The translations under genes were made by a program, and so were the position numbers. A DNA stretch of 64,000 bases from Pandoraea faecigallinarum. GTDB taxonomy: Bacteria > Pseudomonadota > Gammaproteobacteria > Burkholderiales > Burkholderiaceae. The notes under the pieces are model-generated. The model was not told the DNA's origin, did not search any database, and was given only the letters and a program-made list of their open reading frames with translations. Positions within the stretch are counted from its first letter, which is position 1, and each line of letters starts with the position of its first letter. Of this stretch, positions 25,335 to 35,473 are shown in pieces. Location: NCBI RefSeq assembly GCF_001029105.3, contig NZ_CP011807.3:1302001-1366000 (forward strand), in the 5' to 3' direction.

Positions 25335-26510
25335 CTACGCGGCCGAGGCAACCGCTATTGCCGTGCGCAAGCGCTGCCATCCGTCTTCCGAAGGCGGCAG
25401 CCCCAGCCGGAGGCTGGGTAACGACTGTACGGTCGATTGTGCGGTCGATTGTGCCGTCGTTTGCGCCATTCCCTGCGGGCATGGGACCGGACGCGGGTCG
25501 AACAACCGGGTCCACACCCCTTGCGCGGCCAACCGTTCGTGCCAGAGCGCTGCCGAGACATGCGGTGTCCATGCGAAGAGCGGAGTGCCGAACGCCGGCC
25601 AGCCGTGCTCGCGCAACAGCGATAACAAACGTTCACCATCGCGCAACAAACGTTCGCGAGCCGCCATTTGCCAGGCCGTGTCGGTCAAGGCCGTTCGCAC
25701 GGCGAATCTTGCCGGGCCGCTGACGGTCCACGCTCCCAGACGTTCGGCCAATCGTATGCCGAACGGTTGGGGGCACAGCGCGAATCCCGCGCGAATGCCC
25801 GCCAGGCCGAAGAATTTGCCGACCGAGCGCAGCACGACGAGGCCGCCCTGCCCGACATCCGTGGTCATCGACGCGTGTGGCGCAACGTCCGCGAACGCCT
25901 CGTCGACGATGAGCATGCCGTCTCGCGCCGCCAACAGCGCGTGCCAACGGCGCAGCGTTTCGCGTTCGACGCAGCGTGTCGTCGGATTATCGGGATTCAC
26001 CCAAACGAGGTAGTCGACGTCGGGCAACCCGGCTTCCGGGCCGAGCCACGGCACGAGCGTATGGCCCGCCTGTGCGAAGGCCGGGGCGTACTCGCTGTAG
26101 GTGAGCGACGCGATGGCGACGCGCCCGGGTCGCAGCAGCGCAGGGATCGTACGGATGACCGCTTGCGATCCCGCGCATGGCACCACCGTTTCGACGGGCA
26201 CACCGTAATAGCTTGCTGCCACGTCGCGCAGGTCGTCGAACGCATCCGGCAGGTCGCGCCACGCACTCGGCGGTGGCATCGGCACGGGATAGCCGAGCGG
26301 GTTGATGCCTGTCGACAGGTCCAGCCAGTCCTCCCGCAGCCGCCCGTAGCGGCGGATGGCTTCCCCCAGATTGCCCCCGTGGCGGGGCGCGGCCTGCCCG
26401 GGAGCCGGGGGGGGCGACGATGTCGAGGGGCTCGTTGCACCGGGCAGATCAGGCGATTCGGGGAGGTCGGGCGAGCCAATGGCGCCGGAGAATGCGGTCG
26501 AAGCGGGCAT
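25335..26510 (-). CDS. cobD: Threonine-phosphate decarboxylase (cobalamin biosynthesis)
   Basis: A PLP aminotransferase-fold enzyme that decarboxylates threonine phosphate to aminopropanol phosphate, the linker of the cobalamin nucleotide loop. It is called CobC in the Pseudomonas scheme. Signatures are RHGGNLGEAIRRYG and DLSTGINPLGYPVP at the N-terminus, VWVNPDNPTTR, LIVDEAFADVAPHAS, and the PLP lysine in LRSVGKFFGLAGIRAGF. The 391-residue protein has a Pro/Ser-rich N-terminal linker of about 45 residues and a late repeat TTAQSTAQSTVQS. The ATG at 26510, 5 bases after the cbiB stop, is the best start. Confidence 0.9.
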   Translation of the reverse strand: MPASTAFSGAIGSPDLPESPDLPGATSPSTSSPPPAPGQAAPRHGGNLGEAIRRYGRLREDWLDLSTGINPLGYPVPMPPPSAWRDLPDAFDDLRDVAASYYGVPVETVVPCAGSQAVIRTIPALLRPGRVAIASLTYSEYAPAFAQAGHTLVPWLGPEAGLPDVDYLVWVNPDNPTTRCVERETLRRWHALLAARDGMLIVDEAFADVAPHASMTTDVGQGGLVVLRSVGKFFGLAGIRAGFALCPQPFGIRLAERLGAWTVSGPARFAVRTALTDTAWQMAARERLLRDGERLLSLLREHGWPAFGTPLFAWTPHVSAALWHERLAAQGVWTRLFDPRPVPCPQGMAQTTAQSTAQSTVQSLPSLRLGLPPSEDGWQRLRTAIAVASAA

Positions 26511-26515
26511 GGGGG

Positions 26516-27496
26516 TTACAGCAGCGTGGCGGGCATGGCGTCGGCCTGAGAGGCCGCGTACAGCGCCAGCGCGCCGCTCACGATCAGCCACATCCACATG
26601 GAACGGGAAATAAGCCGCCACGCGGCCCGGATGTGCTGGGCGGACGGAGCCATGCCGCAACCCAGCGGCGGCCGCGTTTCCCATTCGCCGTGATAACGCG
26701 CCGGGCCGCCCAACTGGACGTTGAGGCTGCCGGCGCCTGCGGCCATTACCGGACCGGCGTTGGGACTCGACCATGCGCCGGCCTGCGTTCGCCAGCAAGC
26801 GATGGCACGGGCCACGTCACCGAAGATCGCGTAGCTTGCCGCCGTCAGGCGGGCGGGGATCCAGTTCAGCACGTCGTCGATACGCGCCGCCGGGCGGCCG
26901 AAGTACAGAAACTTGTCGGTGCGATAGCCCCACATCGCGTCGAGCGTGTTGGCCAGACGGAACAGCACCACGCCGGGGGCGCCAGCAATGGCGAACCAGA
27001 AGAGGGCGCCGAAGATGGCATCGTTGCCGTTCTCCAGCGTCGATTCGACGGCGGCGCGCGCGAGATCGGACGCGTTTGCCTCGTCGGTATCGCGCGAGAC
27101 GATGCGCCCGGTCAGCTCACGCGCCCGGGCGAGGTCGCCATCACGCAGCGCGCGCGCGATCGGCATCACGTGTTCGCGCAGACTGCGTGCCCCCAACGCA
27201 GCGTACAGGGCCAGCGCCTGCCACAGAATGCCGCCCCAACCGGGCAGGAACGTCAGCGCCCACGCGATCAGCACGGGAATCAGGAGCATGAGTGTCCACG
27301 CCCAGGCGCCGCGCGTCATGGCGTTGAACGGTTTGTCGCGCACTGCGGGATCGTTGAGCCACGCTTCGACGCCGTTGGCGATGTAGCCGAAGCCGACCAG
27401 CGGGTGCCATCGGCGAGGCTCACCGAGCCAGGCGTCGAGCAGCACGCCGATCAGCGCGGCGAGCCAGAGCGATTCGGGGGCGAGTCCAGTGAGCAT
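26516..27496 (-). CDS. cbiB: Adenosylcobinamide-phosphate synthase
   Basis: CbiB (CobD in the Pseudomonas scheme) attaches aminopropanol phosphate to adenosylcobyric acid in the inner membrane. The 326-residue protein has several hydrophobic helices (ALIGVLLDAWLGEPRRWHPL at the start is the family signature) and the conserved cytosolic loop GRIVSRDTDEANASDLARAA with VESTLENGNDAIFG. AMWGYRTDKFLYFGRPAARI and ARLTAASYAIFG are also typical. AGAGGA precedes the ATG by 8 bases. It sits between cobU and cobD in a tight three-gene minus-strand operon. Confidence 0.94.
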   Translation of the reverse strand: MLTGLAPESLWLAALIGVLLDAWLGEPRRWHPLVGFGYIANGVEAWLNDPAVRDKPFNAMTRGAWAWTLMLLIPVLIAWALTFLPGWGGILWQALALYAALGARSLREHVMPIARALRDGDLARARELTGRIVSRDTDEANASDLARAAVESTLENGNDAIFGALFWFAIAGAPGVVLFRLANTLDAMWGYRTDKFLYFGRPAARIDDVLNWIPARLTAASYAIFGDVARAIACWRTQAGAWSSPNAGPVMAAGAGSLNVQLGGPARYHGEWETRPPLGCGMAPSAQHIRAAWRLISRSMWMWLIVSGALALYAASQADAMPATLL

Positions 27497-27508
27497 CGGC
27501 CTGTCCTC

Positions 27509-28075
27509 TTATCCCTTGATGGCCATCGGCAGGCCGGCGACGACAAAACGCACACGCGGTGCGAGCGCGGCGACCCGCTGGTTGAGACGTCCGAGTTCAT
27601 CGACGTAGCGACGCGTGAGCGAGCCCATCGGAATCACGCCAAGGCCGATTTCATTGCTGACGACCACGATCTTGCCGGGCAGCGCCACAAGGGTGGCAGC
27701 CAGCGCGTCGACCACGCCTTGCCACTGCGTGTCGGTCGCGGGCCCCTGCGGATCGTCGTCGGGCGGGCACAGCCAGCCCGCGAGCCATAACGGCAGACAG
27801 TCGACCAGCACGCAACGCCCGTCGCGCGCAACGTCGCGAAGCGCTCCGGCGAGATCGCGGCCCACTTCCACCGTCTCCCAACGTGCGGGACGGCTGGCCC
27901 GGTGACGGGCGATACGCGCAAGCATTTCGGGCTCCTCGCCCAGCGCGGCGGTGGCCACATAGGTGACAGGCATGCCGGTTTGGGCGGCGAGTCCTTCGGC
28001 GAATGCGCTCTTGCCGGAGCGTGCGCCGCCGAGAACGAAGGTCAGGTCAGGGGAAGTCGTGACGAGGTCGGTCAT
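27509..28075 (-). CDS. cobU: Bifunctional adenosylcobinamide kinase/adenosylcobinamide-phosphate guanylyltransferase
   Basis: CobU phosphorylates adenosylcobinamide and then transfers GMP to make AdoCbi-GDP. The 188-residue protein has the P-loop [18 protein letters not shown] and the histidine that carries GMP in related enzymes, His58 in [29 protein letters not shown] and [20 protein letters not shown] are also conserved. I chose the ATG at 28075 because it aligns with family N-termini; a longer frame would run across the divergent cobQ gene. Only 40 bases separate it from cobQ, so the two promoters overlap. Confidence 0.95.
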   Translation of the reverse strand: MTDLVTTSPDLTFVLGGARSGKSAFAEGLAAQTGMPVTYVATAALGEEPEMLARIARHRASRPARWETVEVGRDLAGALRDVARDGRCVLVDCLPLWLAGWLCPPDDDPQGPATDTQWQGVVDALAATLVALPGKIVVVSNEIGLGVIPMGSLTRRYVDELGRLNQRVAALAPRVRFVVAGLPMAIKG

Positions 28076-28115
28076 GGACGATATTGTACGAGCGCCCGAT
28101 GCGATAATCCGCCTC

Positions 28116-29624
28116 ATGAGTGAAATCCCTGTCAAATTCCAGGCCCGCACGGGCGGCCGGCGCGGCACCCTGATGATCCAGGGCACGACGTCCGACGCAG
28201 GCAAGAGCACGGTCGTCGCAGGCCTTTGTCGTTTGCTGTATCGCGAGGGCGTGCGCGTCGCGCCGTTCAAGCCGCAGAACATGGCGCTCAACAGCGCGGT
28301 GACGTCCGATGGCGGGGAGATCGGCCGTGCACAGGCGCTGCAAGCGCAGGCGGCCGGCATCGCGCCGCACACCGACTTCAATCCGGTGCTGCTCAAGCCA
28401 AGCAGCGACCGGGGCGCGCAGGTCATCATCGGCGGCAAGGTCATGGCCGATCTCGATGCGCGCGCCTATCACGAGTACAAGCCGCGGGCGATGGCGGCGG
28501 TGCTGGCCGCCTACGAGCGCCTGCGCACCGGCTACGAGGCCGTGCTGGTAGAGGGCGCGGGCAGTCCGGCCGAAGTGAATCTGCGCTCGCGCGACATCGC
28601 CAACATGGGGTTCGCGGAAGCGGTCGACGTCCCTGTGCTGCTCGTCGCGGACATCGACCGGGGCGGCGTCTTCGCGCAGATGATCGGCACGCTCGCGTGT
28701 CTTTCCGAGAGTGAGCGCGCGCGCATCAGGGGTTTCATCATCAACCGGTTTCGTGGCGATCCGTCGTTGCTCACGAGCGGGCTGACATGGCTGGAGGAGA
28801 AGACGGGCATTCCCGTGCTCGGCGTGCTGCCTTATCTCCATGGGCTGCATCTGGATGGCGAGGACATGTTGCCCGCGCAACGTCACAAGGCGGCCGGCGA
28901 CGCCGCGCGCCTGCGGGTCGCAGTGCCGGTCCTGCCGCGCATCAGCAATCATACGGACTTCGACGCACTGCGAGCGCATCCGCAGGTCGACTTCCGCTAC
29001 GTGGGGCCGGGCGAAGTGTGGCCGGCGAGCGATCTGGTGATTCTGCCCGGCAGCAAGCATGTGCGCGCCGATCTGGCCTGGCTGCGAGCGCAGGGCTGGG
29101 AGCCGGCGATTGCGCGGCATCTGCGCTACGGCGGCAAAGTGCTGGGTATCTGTGGCGGTTTGCAGATGCTGGGCGCGGCGATTCACGACCCGCTCGGGCT
29201 GGAAGGCGAGGCGGGCATGACGCCCGGCCTGGGCTGGCTGGAAATCGAAACCACGATGCAGGCGCAAAAGCAGTTGCGCGTGGTGACGGGGCGCCTCACT
29301 GCCGGAGATGCGCCGGTGACCGGATACGAGATTCATATGGGCGTCACGTGCGGGGCGGCGCTCGGGCGTCCCGCCGTCTGGCTGGAAGGGGGCATCGCAG
29401 ACGGCGCCCGCTCTGCCGACGATCAGGTGATGGGCACGTACCTGCACGGTCTGTTCGACACCCCCGAGGCGTTGCACGCATTGCTTACCTGGGCGGGCGC
29501 GCGCGATCTGGCGCGGCAGGACTACAACGCGCTTCGCGAGGCGTCACTCGACCGGCTGGCTGACTCGTTTGCCGAGCATCTCGATCTGGCGCGTGTCTGG
29601 GCGTGTCTGCGCCAGGGGGGCTGA
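28116..29624 (+). CDS. cobQ: Cobyric acid synthase (glutamine-hydrolysing)
   Basis: CobQ (CbiP) amidates four side chains of adenosylcobyrinic acid a,c-diamide. The 502-residue protein has an N-terminal ATP-dependent synthase domain ([40 protein letters not shown]) and a C-terminal class I glutamine amidotransferase domain. The nucleophile Cys is in [14 protein letters not shown], and YEIHMGVT and GTYLHGLFD carry the partner histidine. ATG 28116 fits family starts. The gene is divergent from cobU and followed by 174 bases with tandem repeats before the parA-like gene. Confidence 0.95.
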   Translation: MSEIPVKFQARTGGRRGTLMIQGTTSDAGKSTVVAGLCRLLYREGVRVAPFKPQNMALNSAVTSDGGEIGRAQALQAQAAGIAPHTDFNPVLLKPSSDRGAQVIIGGKVMADLDARAYHEYKPRAMAAVLAAYERLRTGYEAVLVEGAGSPAEVNLRSRDIANMGFAEAVDVPVLLVADIDRGGVFAQMIGTLACLSESERARIRGFIINRFRGDPSLLTSGLTWLEEKTGIPVLGVLPYLHGLHLDGEDMLPAQRHKAAGDAARLRVAVPVLPRISNHTDFDALRAHPQVDFRYVGPGEVWPASDLVILPGSKHVRADLAWLRAQGWEPAIARHLRYGGKVLGICGGLQMLGAAIHDPLGLEGEAGMTPGLGWLEIETTMQAQKQLRVVTGRLTAGDAPVTGYEIHMGVTCGAALGRPAVWLEGGIADGARSADDQVMGTYLHGLFDTPEALHALLTWAGARDLARQDYNALREASLDRLADSFAEHLDLARVWACLRQGG

Positions 29625-29650
29625 CGCGAGTCGTCGATGGCCGGGACGGG

Positions 29651-29694
29651 ACAGTCAAGGGCAGCTAAGGACAGCTAAGGGCAGCTAAGGGCAG
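29651..29694 (+). repeat. 10-bp tandem repeat between cobQ and parA-like gene
   Basis: Four near-identical 10-base units (ACAGTCAAGG, GCAGCTAAGG, ACAGCTAAGG, GCAGCTAAGG) and a partial fifth lie in the 174-base spacer. No dyad symmetry is present, so this is not an obvious ParB site. Confidence 0.8.
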
Positions 29695-29798
29695 GCGTGG
29701 AGGCAAGGATGAGAGGCTCCGGGAGCGACCGGACCAGAATCCGAAGCGTCATCCAGCCGTTGTAAGATGTGCGGCAAATCGACCTCGGGGAGTCAGCA

Positions 29799-30422
29799 AT
29801 GCCGGTGATTGTGGTGGCGAATCCAAAGGGTGGCGTGGGCAAAAGCACGCTGGCGACGAATCTGGCCGGCTATCTCGCGGCGCAGGGCCATGCCGTGATG
29901 CTTGGGGACACGGACCGTCAGCAGTCTTCACGGGCGTGGCTGGAGTTGCGTGCGCCGGCGTTGCGCCCGATTGCCACCTGGGACGTCGATCACAACGACA
30001 TCGCCCGTCCGCCCAAGGGCACGACACATGCGGTTCTCGATACCCCGGCCGGGCTGCACGGCAAGCGTCTCGATTCGATTCTGAGGCTCGCCGACCATAT
30101 TCTCGTGCCGTTGCAGCCGTCGATCTTCGACATTCTCGCAACGCGCGATTTTCTTCAGAAGCTGGGGGAAGAGAAGGCGGTGCGTCAGGGCGCCGTGCGC
30201 ATCGGCGTCGTAGGCATGCGGGTGGACGCCAGAACGCGCGCGGCGGATCAACTCTCGCGCTACTGCGAGGAGGCGGGGTTGCCGGTGCTGGGCATGCTGC
30301 GCAATACCCAGAACTATGTCCAGCTTGCCGCGCACGGCCTGACGTTGTGGGATGTGGCGCCGGGGCGTGTCGAACGCGACCTGACCCAATGGGACGGGAT
30401 TACCGCGTTCGTGACGAAGTGA
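29799..30422 (+). CDS. Orphan ParA/MinD-family ATPase
   Basis: A 207-residue deviant Walker A ATPase: VVANPKGGVGKSTLATNLAG at the N-terminus (signature lysine present), a switch region VMLGDTDRQQSSRAWLELR, and AVLDTPAGLHGKRLDSI for Walker B. Family members position DNA, proteins or large cargos on membranes or the nucleoid. There is no parB-like partner or parS-like repeat next to it, so it is probably not a partition system. GGGAGTC lies 8 bases before the ATG chosen; a start ten codons upstream is in frame but has no site. It is convergent with panD, 16 bases away. Confidence 0.88.
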   Translation: MPVIVVANPKGGVGKSTLATNLAGYLAAQGHAVMLGDTDRQQSSRAWLELRAPALRPIATWDVDHNDIARPPKGTTHAVLDTPAGLHGKRLDSILRLADHILVPLQPSIFDILATRDFLQKLGEEKAVRQGAVRIGVVGMRVDARTRAADQLSRYCEEAGLPVLGMLRNTQNYVQLAAHGLTLWDVAPGRVERDLTQWDGITAFVTK

Positions 30423-30438
30423 CCCGCGCAGCGCTGCC

Positions 30439-30861
30439 TTACTTGGCGGCCTGAGCGGCTTCGAAGGCGCGCGTTTCTTCCCATGCCTGGAGCGGCACGT
30501 GATCGCGTTCGCCCTTTTGCACGTTCTTCTCGTCGACGAACACCAGCTTCGGCTTGAAGCCGGCCAGAACTTCCTTTTCCTCGACCTGGGCGTACGACAC
30601 GATGATGACGATATCGCCGAGTTGCGCGCGACGCGCTGCCGCACCGTTGAGCGAAATCATGCCGCTGCCACGCTCGCCACGGATGGCGTAGGTGGTGAAG
30701 CGTTCGCCGTTGTTGACGTTGAAGATGTCGATTTGCTCATTTTCGACAAGGCCCGACGCTTCGAGCAGATTTTCGTCGATCGCGCACGAGCCTTCGTAAT
30801 GCAATTCGCAATGTGTTACGGTGGCGCGGTGGATCTTCGACTTGAGCATGGTGCGGTACAT
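30439..30861 (-). CDS. panD: Aspartate 1-decarboxylase precursor
   Basis: PanD makes beta-alanine for pantothenate and coenzyme A. It is a pyruvoyl enzyme formed by self-cleavage between Gly24 and Ser25 in [16 protein letters not shown]. Other conserved parts are [20 protein letters not shown], Tyr58 region [13 protein letters not shown] and [20 protein letters not shown]. At 140 residues it has a C-terminal tail about 14 residues longer than E. coli PanD. panC follows upstream on the same strand after 146 bases, giving a pan gene pair. Confidence 0.95.
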   Translation of the reverse strand: MYRTMLKSKIHRATVTHCELHYEGSCAIDENLLEASGLVENEQIDIFNVNNGERFTTYAIRGERGSGMISLNGAAARRAQLGDIVIIVSYAQVEEKEVLAGFKPKLVFVDEKNVQKGERDHVPLQAWEETRAFEAAQAAK

Positions 30862-31007
30862 GGCGTGCCTCTTGTGTTGCGATGTCGCGCGCGTGGCGCG
30901 ACGAAAGATGCGAGCGCAATCGGCCATCGGCAGACGACCGACACGCGCGCGGCTTGGCGCCCGGGCGCACGCGGCATCGGTTCGACCCGAGGCCACGCGC
31001 CCGGCGC

Positions 31008-33117
<2,110 letters not shown>

Positions 33118-33144
33118 TGGAGAACTCGGCGGGAAGGCTGGGAA

Positions 33145-33327
33145 TTACTCGCCCTGATAGACGTAGGGCTGCTGCGCCACACGCGACTGCTGGGCACGGC
33201 TACGTTCGTCCAGATCGATCGGCTGCTTGTCCCACAGCAGGGCACGGCCCTTGCGTTGCTCCGCTTCCAGCGTCGGCTTTTCGGCCTTGAGTTGCTTGAT
33301 GAATTGGGTGATGTCGGACTCATACAT
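33145..33327 (-). CDS. DUF3460 family small protein
   Basis: A 60-residue acidic-basic protein, MYESDITQFIKQLKAEKPTL then QRKGRALLWDKQPIDLDERS and the end VYQGE. This matches the beta-proteobacterial DUF3460 family, which is nearly always next to scpA. No membrane segment or known catalytic motif is present and its function is unknown. Linkage suggests a part in chromosome condensation or a purely transcriptional link. The ATG at 33327 matches family N-termini. Confidence 0.85.
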   Translation of the reverse strand: MYESDITQFIKQLKAEKPTLEAEQRKGRALLWDKQPIDLDERSRAQQSRVAQQPYVYQGE

Positions 33328-33616
33328 GGTCGATTGCTTCAAAAATAGGCAAAAGCGGCGCCGTCGCGACAGCGCCAATCGACGCAGATTCTACCGCAAA
33401 CCCGCCGATATTCCCCGTTTTGGGCGTTTTGGCCAATTTGCCCGATTTTGGGACGCAGCGGTGAACTACCCGAAGGGATATGTTCAAATACGCTTCATAT
33501 ACGCATCGCGCGTTGTCTTGTTATGCCATGCTGGCGGGCATCGTGCGTTCGAGCGTTCGCTTGCGCAATATTTACGGCACGCCGGACCACCGGCGGCGAT
33601 ATTTTCAAGGAAGGTT
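33328..33616. other. Divergent spacer between DUF3460-scpA and tamA
   Basis: This 289-base region is less GC-rich than its surroundings and carries repeated TTTTGG/CCAATTT-like tracts at about 33415-33455, probably promoter DNA for both directions. I see no coding sequence. Confidence 0.45.
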
Positions 33617-35473
33617 TTGACCGTCTCGCAGATCAAATCCGGACACGACGCTGGCCGTCGCTTCGGCGCGCACCTCTTGTGCCGCCAACTTTGCCGCCAA
33701 TTTGGCCGTCACCTGCGCCATGTGCGTCGACCGCCCGCCAACCGGGGAGCGCTGGTCGCGCTGGCCTGTGGCCTTCTCTGGCTGCCCGGCCTCGCACACG
33801 CGGACTACCGGGTGCGGGTCGACGCGCCCAAAGACGTCGCCAAACTCCTCCGGGACAACCTCGACGCCGTGCGTTACGCCGAACGCGACGACATCGGCGA
33901 CGCGCAGTTCGAACACATCATCGCCACGATCGGCGAGCAGGTGCAGGAACTGACGTCCACCGAGGGCTACTTTTCTCCCGTCACTCACGTGGACGTCGCC
34001 ACCATCAATGGCAAGCGCGACGTCGACATCAAGGTAGACCCGGGGCCGCGCACGCATATCAAGGACGTCGATCTGAAATTCACCGGTCCGGTCGCGGATC
34101 AGGACCCGCAGCGTGTGACGCAGTTGCGCAACGCCTGGGAACTGCCCGTGAACGCGCCGTTTCGTCAATCGGACTGGGACAAGGCCAAGAACGACACGCT
34201 GTTCCAACTGGGGCAAAAACGCTATCACGCCGCGAAGATGACCTTCTCGCGCGCCGTGGTGGACGCCGACCGCGACAGCGCGTCGCTCGCGGCGACGTAT
34301 GAGAGCGGACCGCCTTTTACTCTCGGGCCGCTCGTTATCTCGGGCACGCGCCGCTATCCCGAGCAGATCATTCGCAACGTCAATCCGCTGTCCGAAGGAG
34401 AGCCGTTCGACGCGGACCGTCTTCAGGAACTGCAACGCCAGATTCAGGCCACGCCGTATTTTTCGAACGTCATCATTTCGGTGACGGAAGATCCGGCGAA
34501 AGCCGAGAATGCGCCCATCGACGTGAAGGTGCGTGAATTCCCCGAGCATCGCGTGCAAAGCGGCGTCGGCTACACGACGGACACCGGGGCGAGCGTCAAT
34601 GGCCGTTACTCCTACTACAACCTGTTCGGCAAGGCGTGGACGTTCGATTTGCAGGCGCGTCTGGAACAGTACCGCCAGGGGGGGTATGCCGAAATCGGCA
34701 TGCCGCCCGACACAAGCGCGTACACCAACAGCATGCGTGGCTCGTTTGATCGCACGTATCTGAACGGCCTCGATCAGCGCTCCACGCAAATCGGCATCAA
34801 GCGCGCCTGCTCGCGCGAACGTTACGACTGGGCCTATACGCTGGATTTCTATCGTACGGACGAGCGTCCCGATGGCGGCGTGCGCTTTCTCAACAAGGCG
34901 CTCGTGCCGGCGTTTTCGTGGAACCGTCGCGACGTGGACGACCTGATCTTCCCGCGCAAAGGCAACATCATCAACACGCAGATCGGCTTCGCGGCCAAGC
35001 CGCTGCTGACCGATCAGAGCTTCGCGCGTCTTTATGGCCGTATCCGTCAGTACTTCCCCGTAGGCGAGCGCGATCTCGTGCTGGCGCGTCTGGAGATCGG
35101 CGCGGTGCTCACGAACGGCAACAGCAACCGGATTCCGTCGTCGTTGCTGTTCTTCGCGGGCGGTACGTCGTCGATTCGCGGCTATACCTATCAGAGCATC
35201 GGACGTCAGCAAAACGGCACCACGTTCCCGACGAAGTACCTCGGCACCGCGAGTCTCGAGTATCAGCGCTGGTTCACCCGCGACTGGGGCGCGGCCGTGT
35301 TCTGGGATGTTGGCACCGCGACGGACGACTATCGTCACCCGACACCGCTCTACCACGGTGTGGGCGTGGGCGTGCGCTGGCGCAGCCCGGTCGGCCCGGT
35401 GAACCTCGACCTCGGCTACGGCGTGCACGACAGGCAGTTCCGTCCGGCCATCTCGCTCGGGGTGGCGTTCTGA
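33617..35473 (+). CDS. tamA: Translocation and assembly module outer-membrane protein TamA
   Basis: TamA is an Omp85-family outer-membrane protein that works with TamB in envelope assembly and lipid transport. The 618 residues comprise a signal segment (GALVALACGLLWLPGLAHAD), three POTRA domains (DYRVRVDAPKDVAKLLRDNL onward) and a 16-strand barrel with the lid-lock motif SSIRGYTYQSIG and terminal Phe (SLGVAF). The start is uncertain: TTG 33617 with AGGA 5 bases upstream gives an odd basic pre-sequence of about 48 residues. No in-frame ATG lies nearby downstream. The stop overlaps the tamB start. Confidence 0.9.
   Translation: MTVSQIKSGHDAGRRFGAHLLCRQLCRQFGRHLRHVRRPPANRGALVALACGLLWLPGLAHADYRVRVDAPKDVAKLLRDNLDAVRYAERDDIGDAQFEHIIATIGEQVQELTSTEGYFSPVTHVDVATINGKRDVDIKVDPGPRTHIKDVDLKFTGPVADQDPQRVTQLRNAWELPVNAPFRQSDWDKAKNDTLFQLGQKRYHAAKMTFSRAVVDADRDSASLAATYESGPPFTLGPLVISGTRRYPEQIIRNVNPLSEGEPFDADRLQELQRQIQATPYFSNVIISVTEDPAKAENAPIDVKVREFPEHRVQSGVGYTTDTGASVNGRYSYYNLFGKAWTFDLQARLEQYRQGGYAEIGMPPDTSAYTNSMRGSFDRTYLNGLDQRSTQIGIKRACSRERYDWAYTLDFYRTDERPDGGVRFLNKALVPAFSWNRRDVDDLIFPRKGNIINTQIGFAAKPLLTDQSFARLYGRIRQYFPVGERDLVLARLEIGAVLTNGNSNRIPSSLLFFAGGTSSIRGYTYQSIGRQQNGTTFPTKYLGTASLEYQRWFTRDWGAAVFWDVGTATDDYRHPTPLYHGVGVGVRWRSPVGPVNLDLGYGVHDRQFRPAISLGVAF

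Noticed and set aside
29651..29694. Tandem 10-bp units considered as CRISPR or parS
   Set aside because: Units are head-to-tail without spacers or dyad symmetry, so they fit neither a CRISPR array nor a ParB site.
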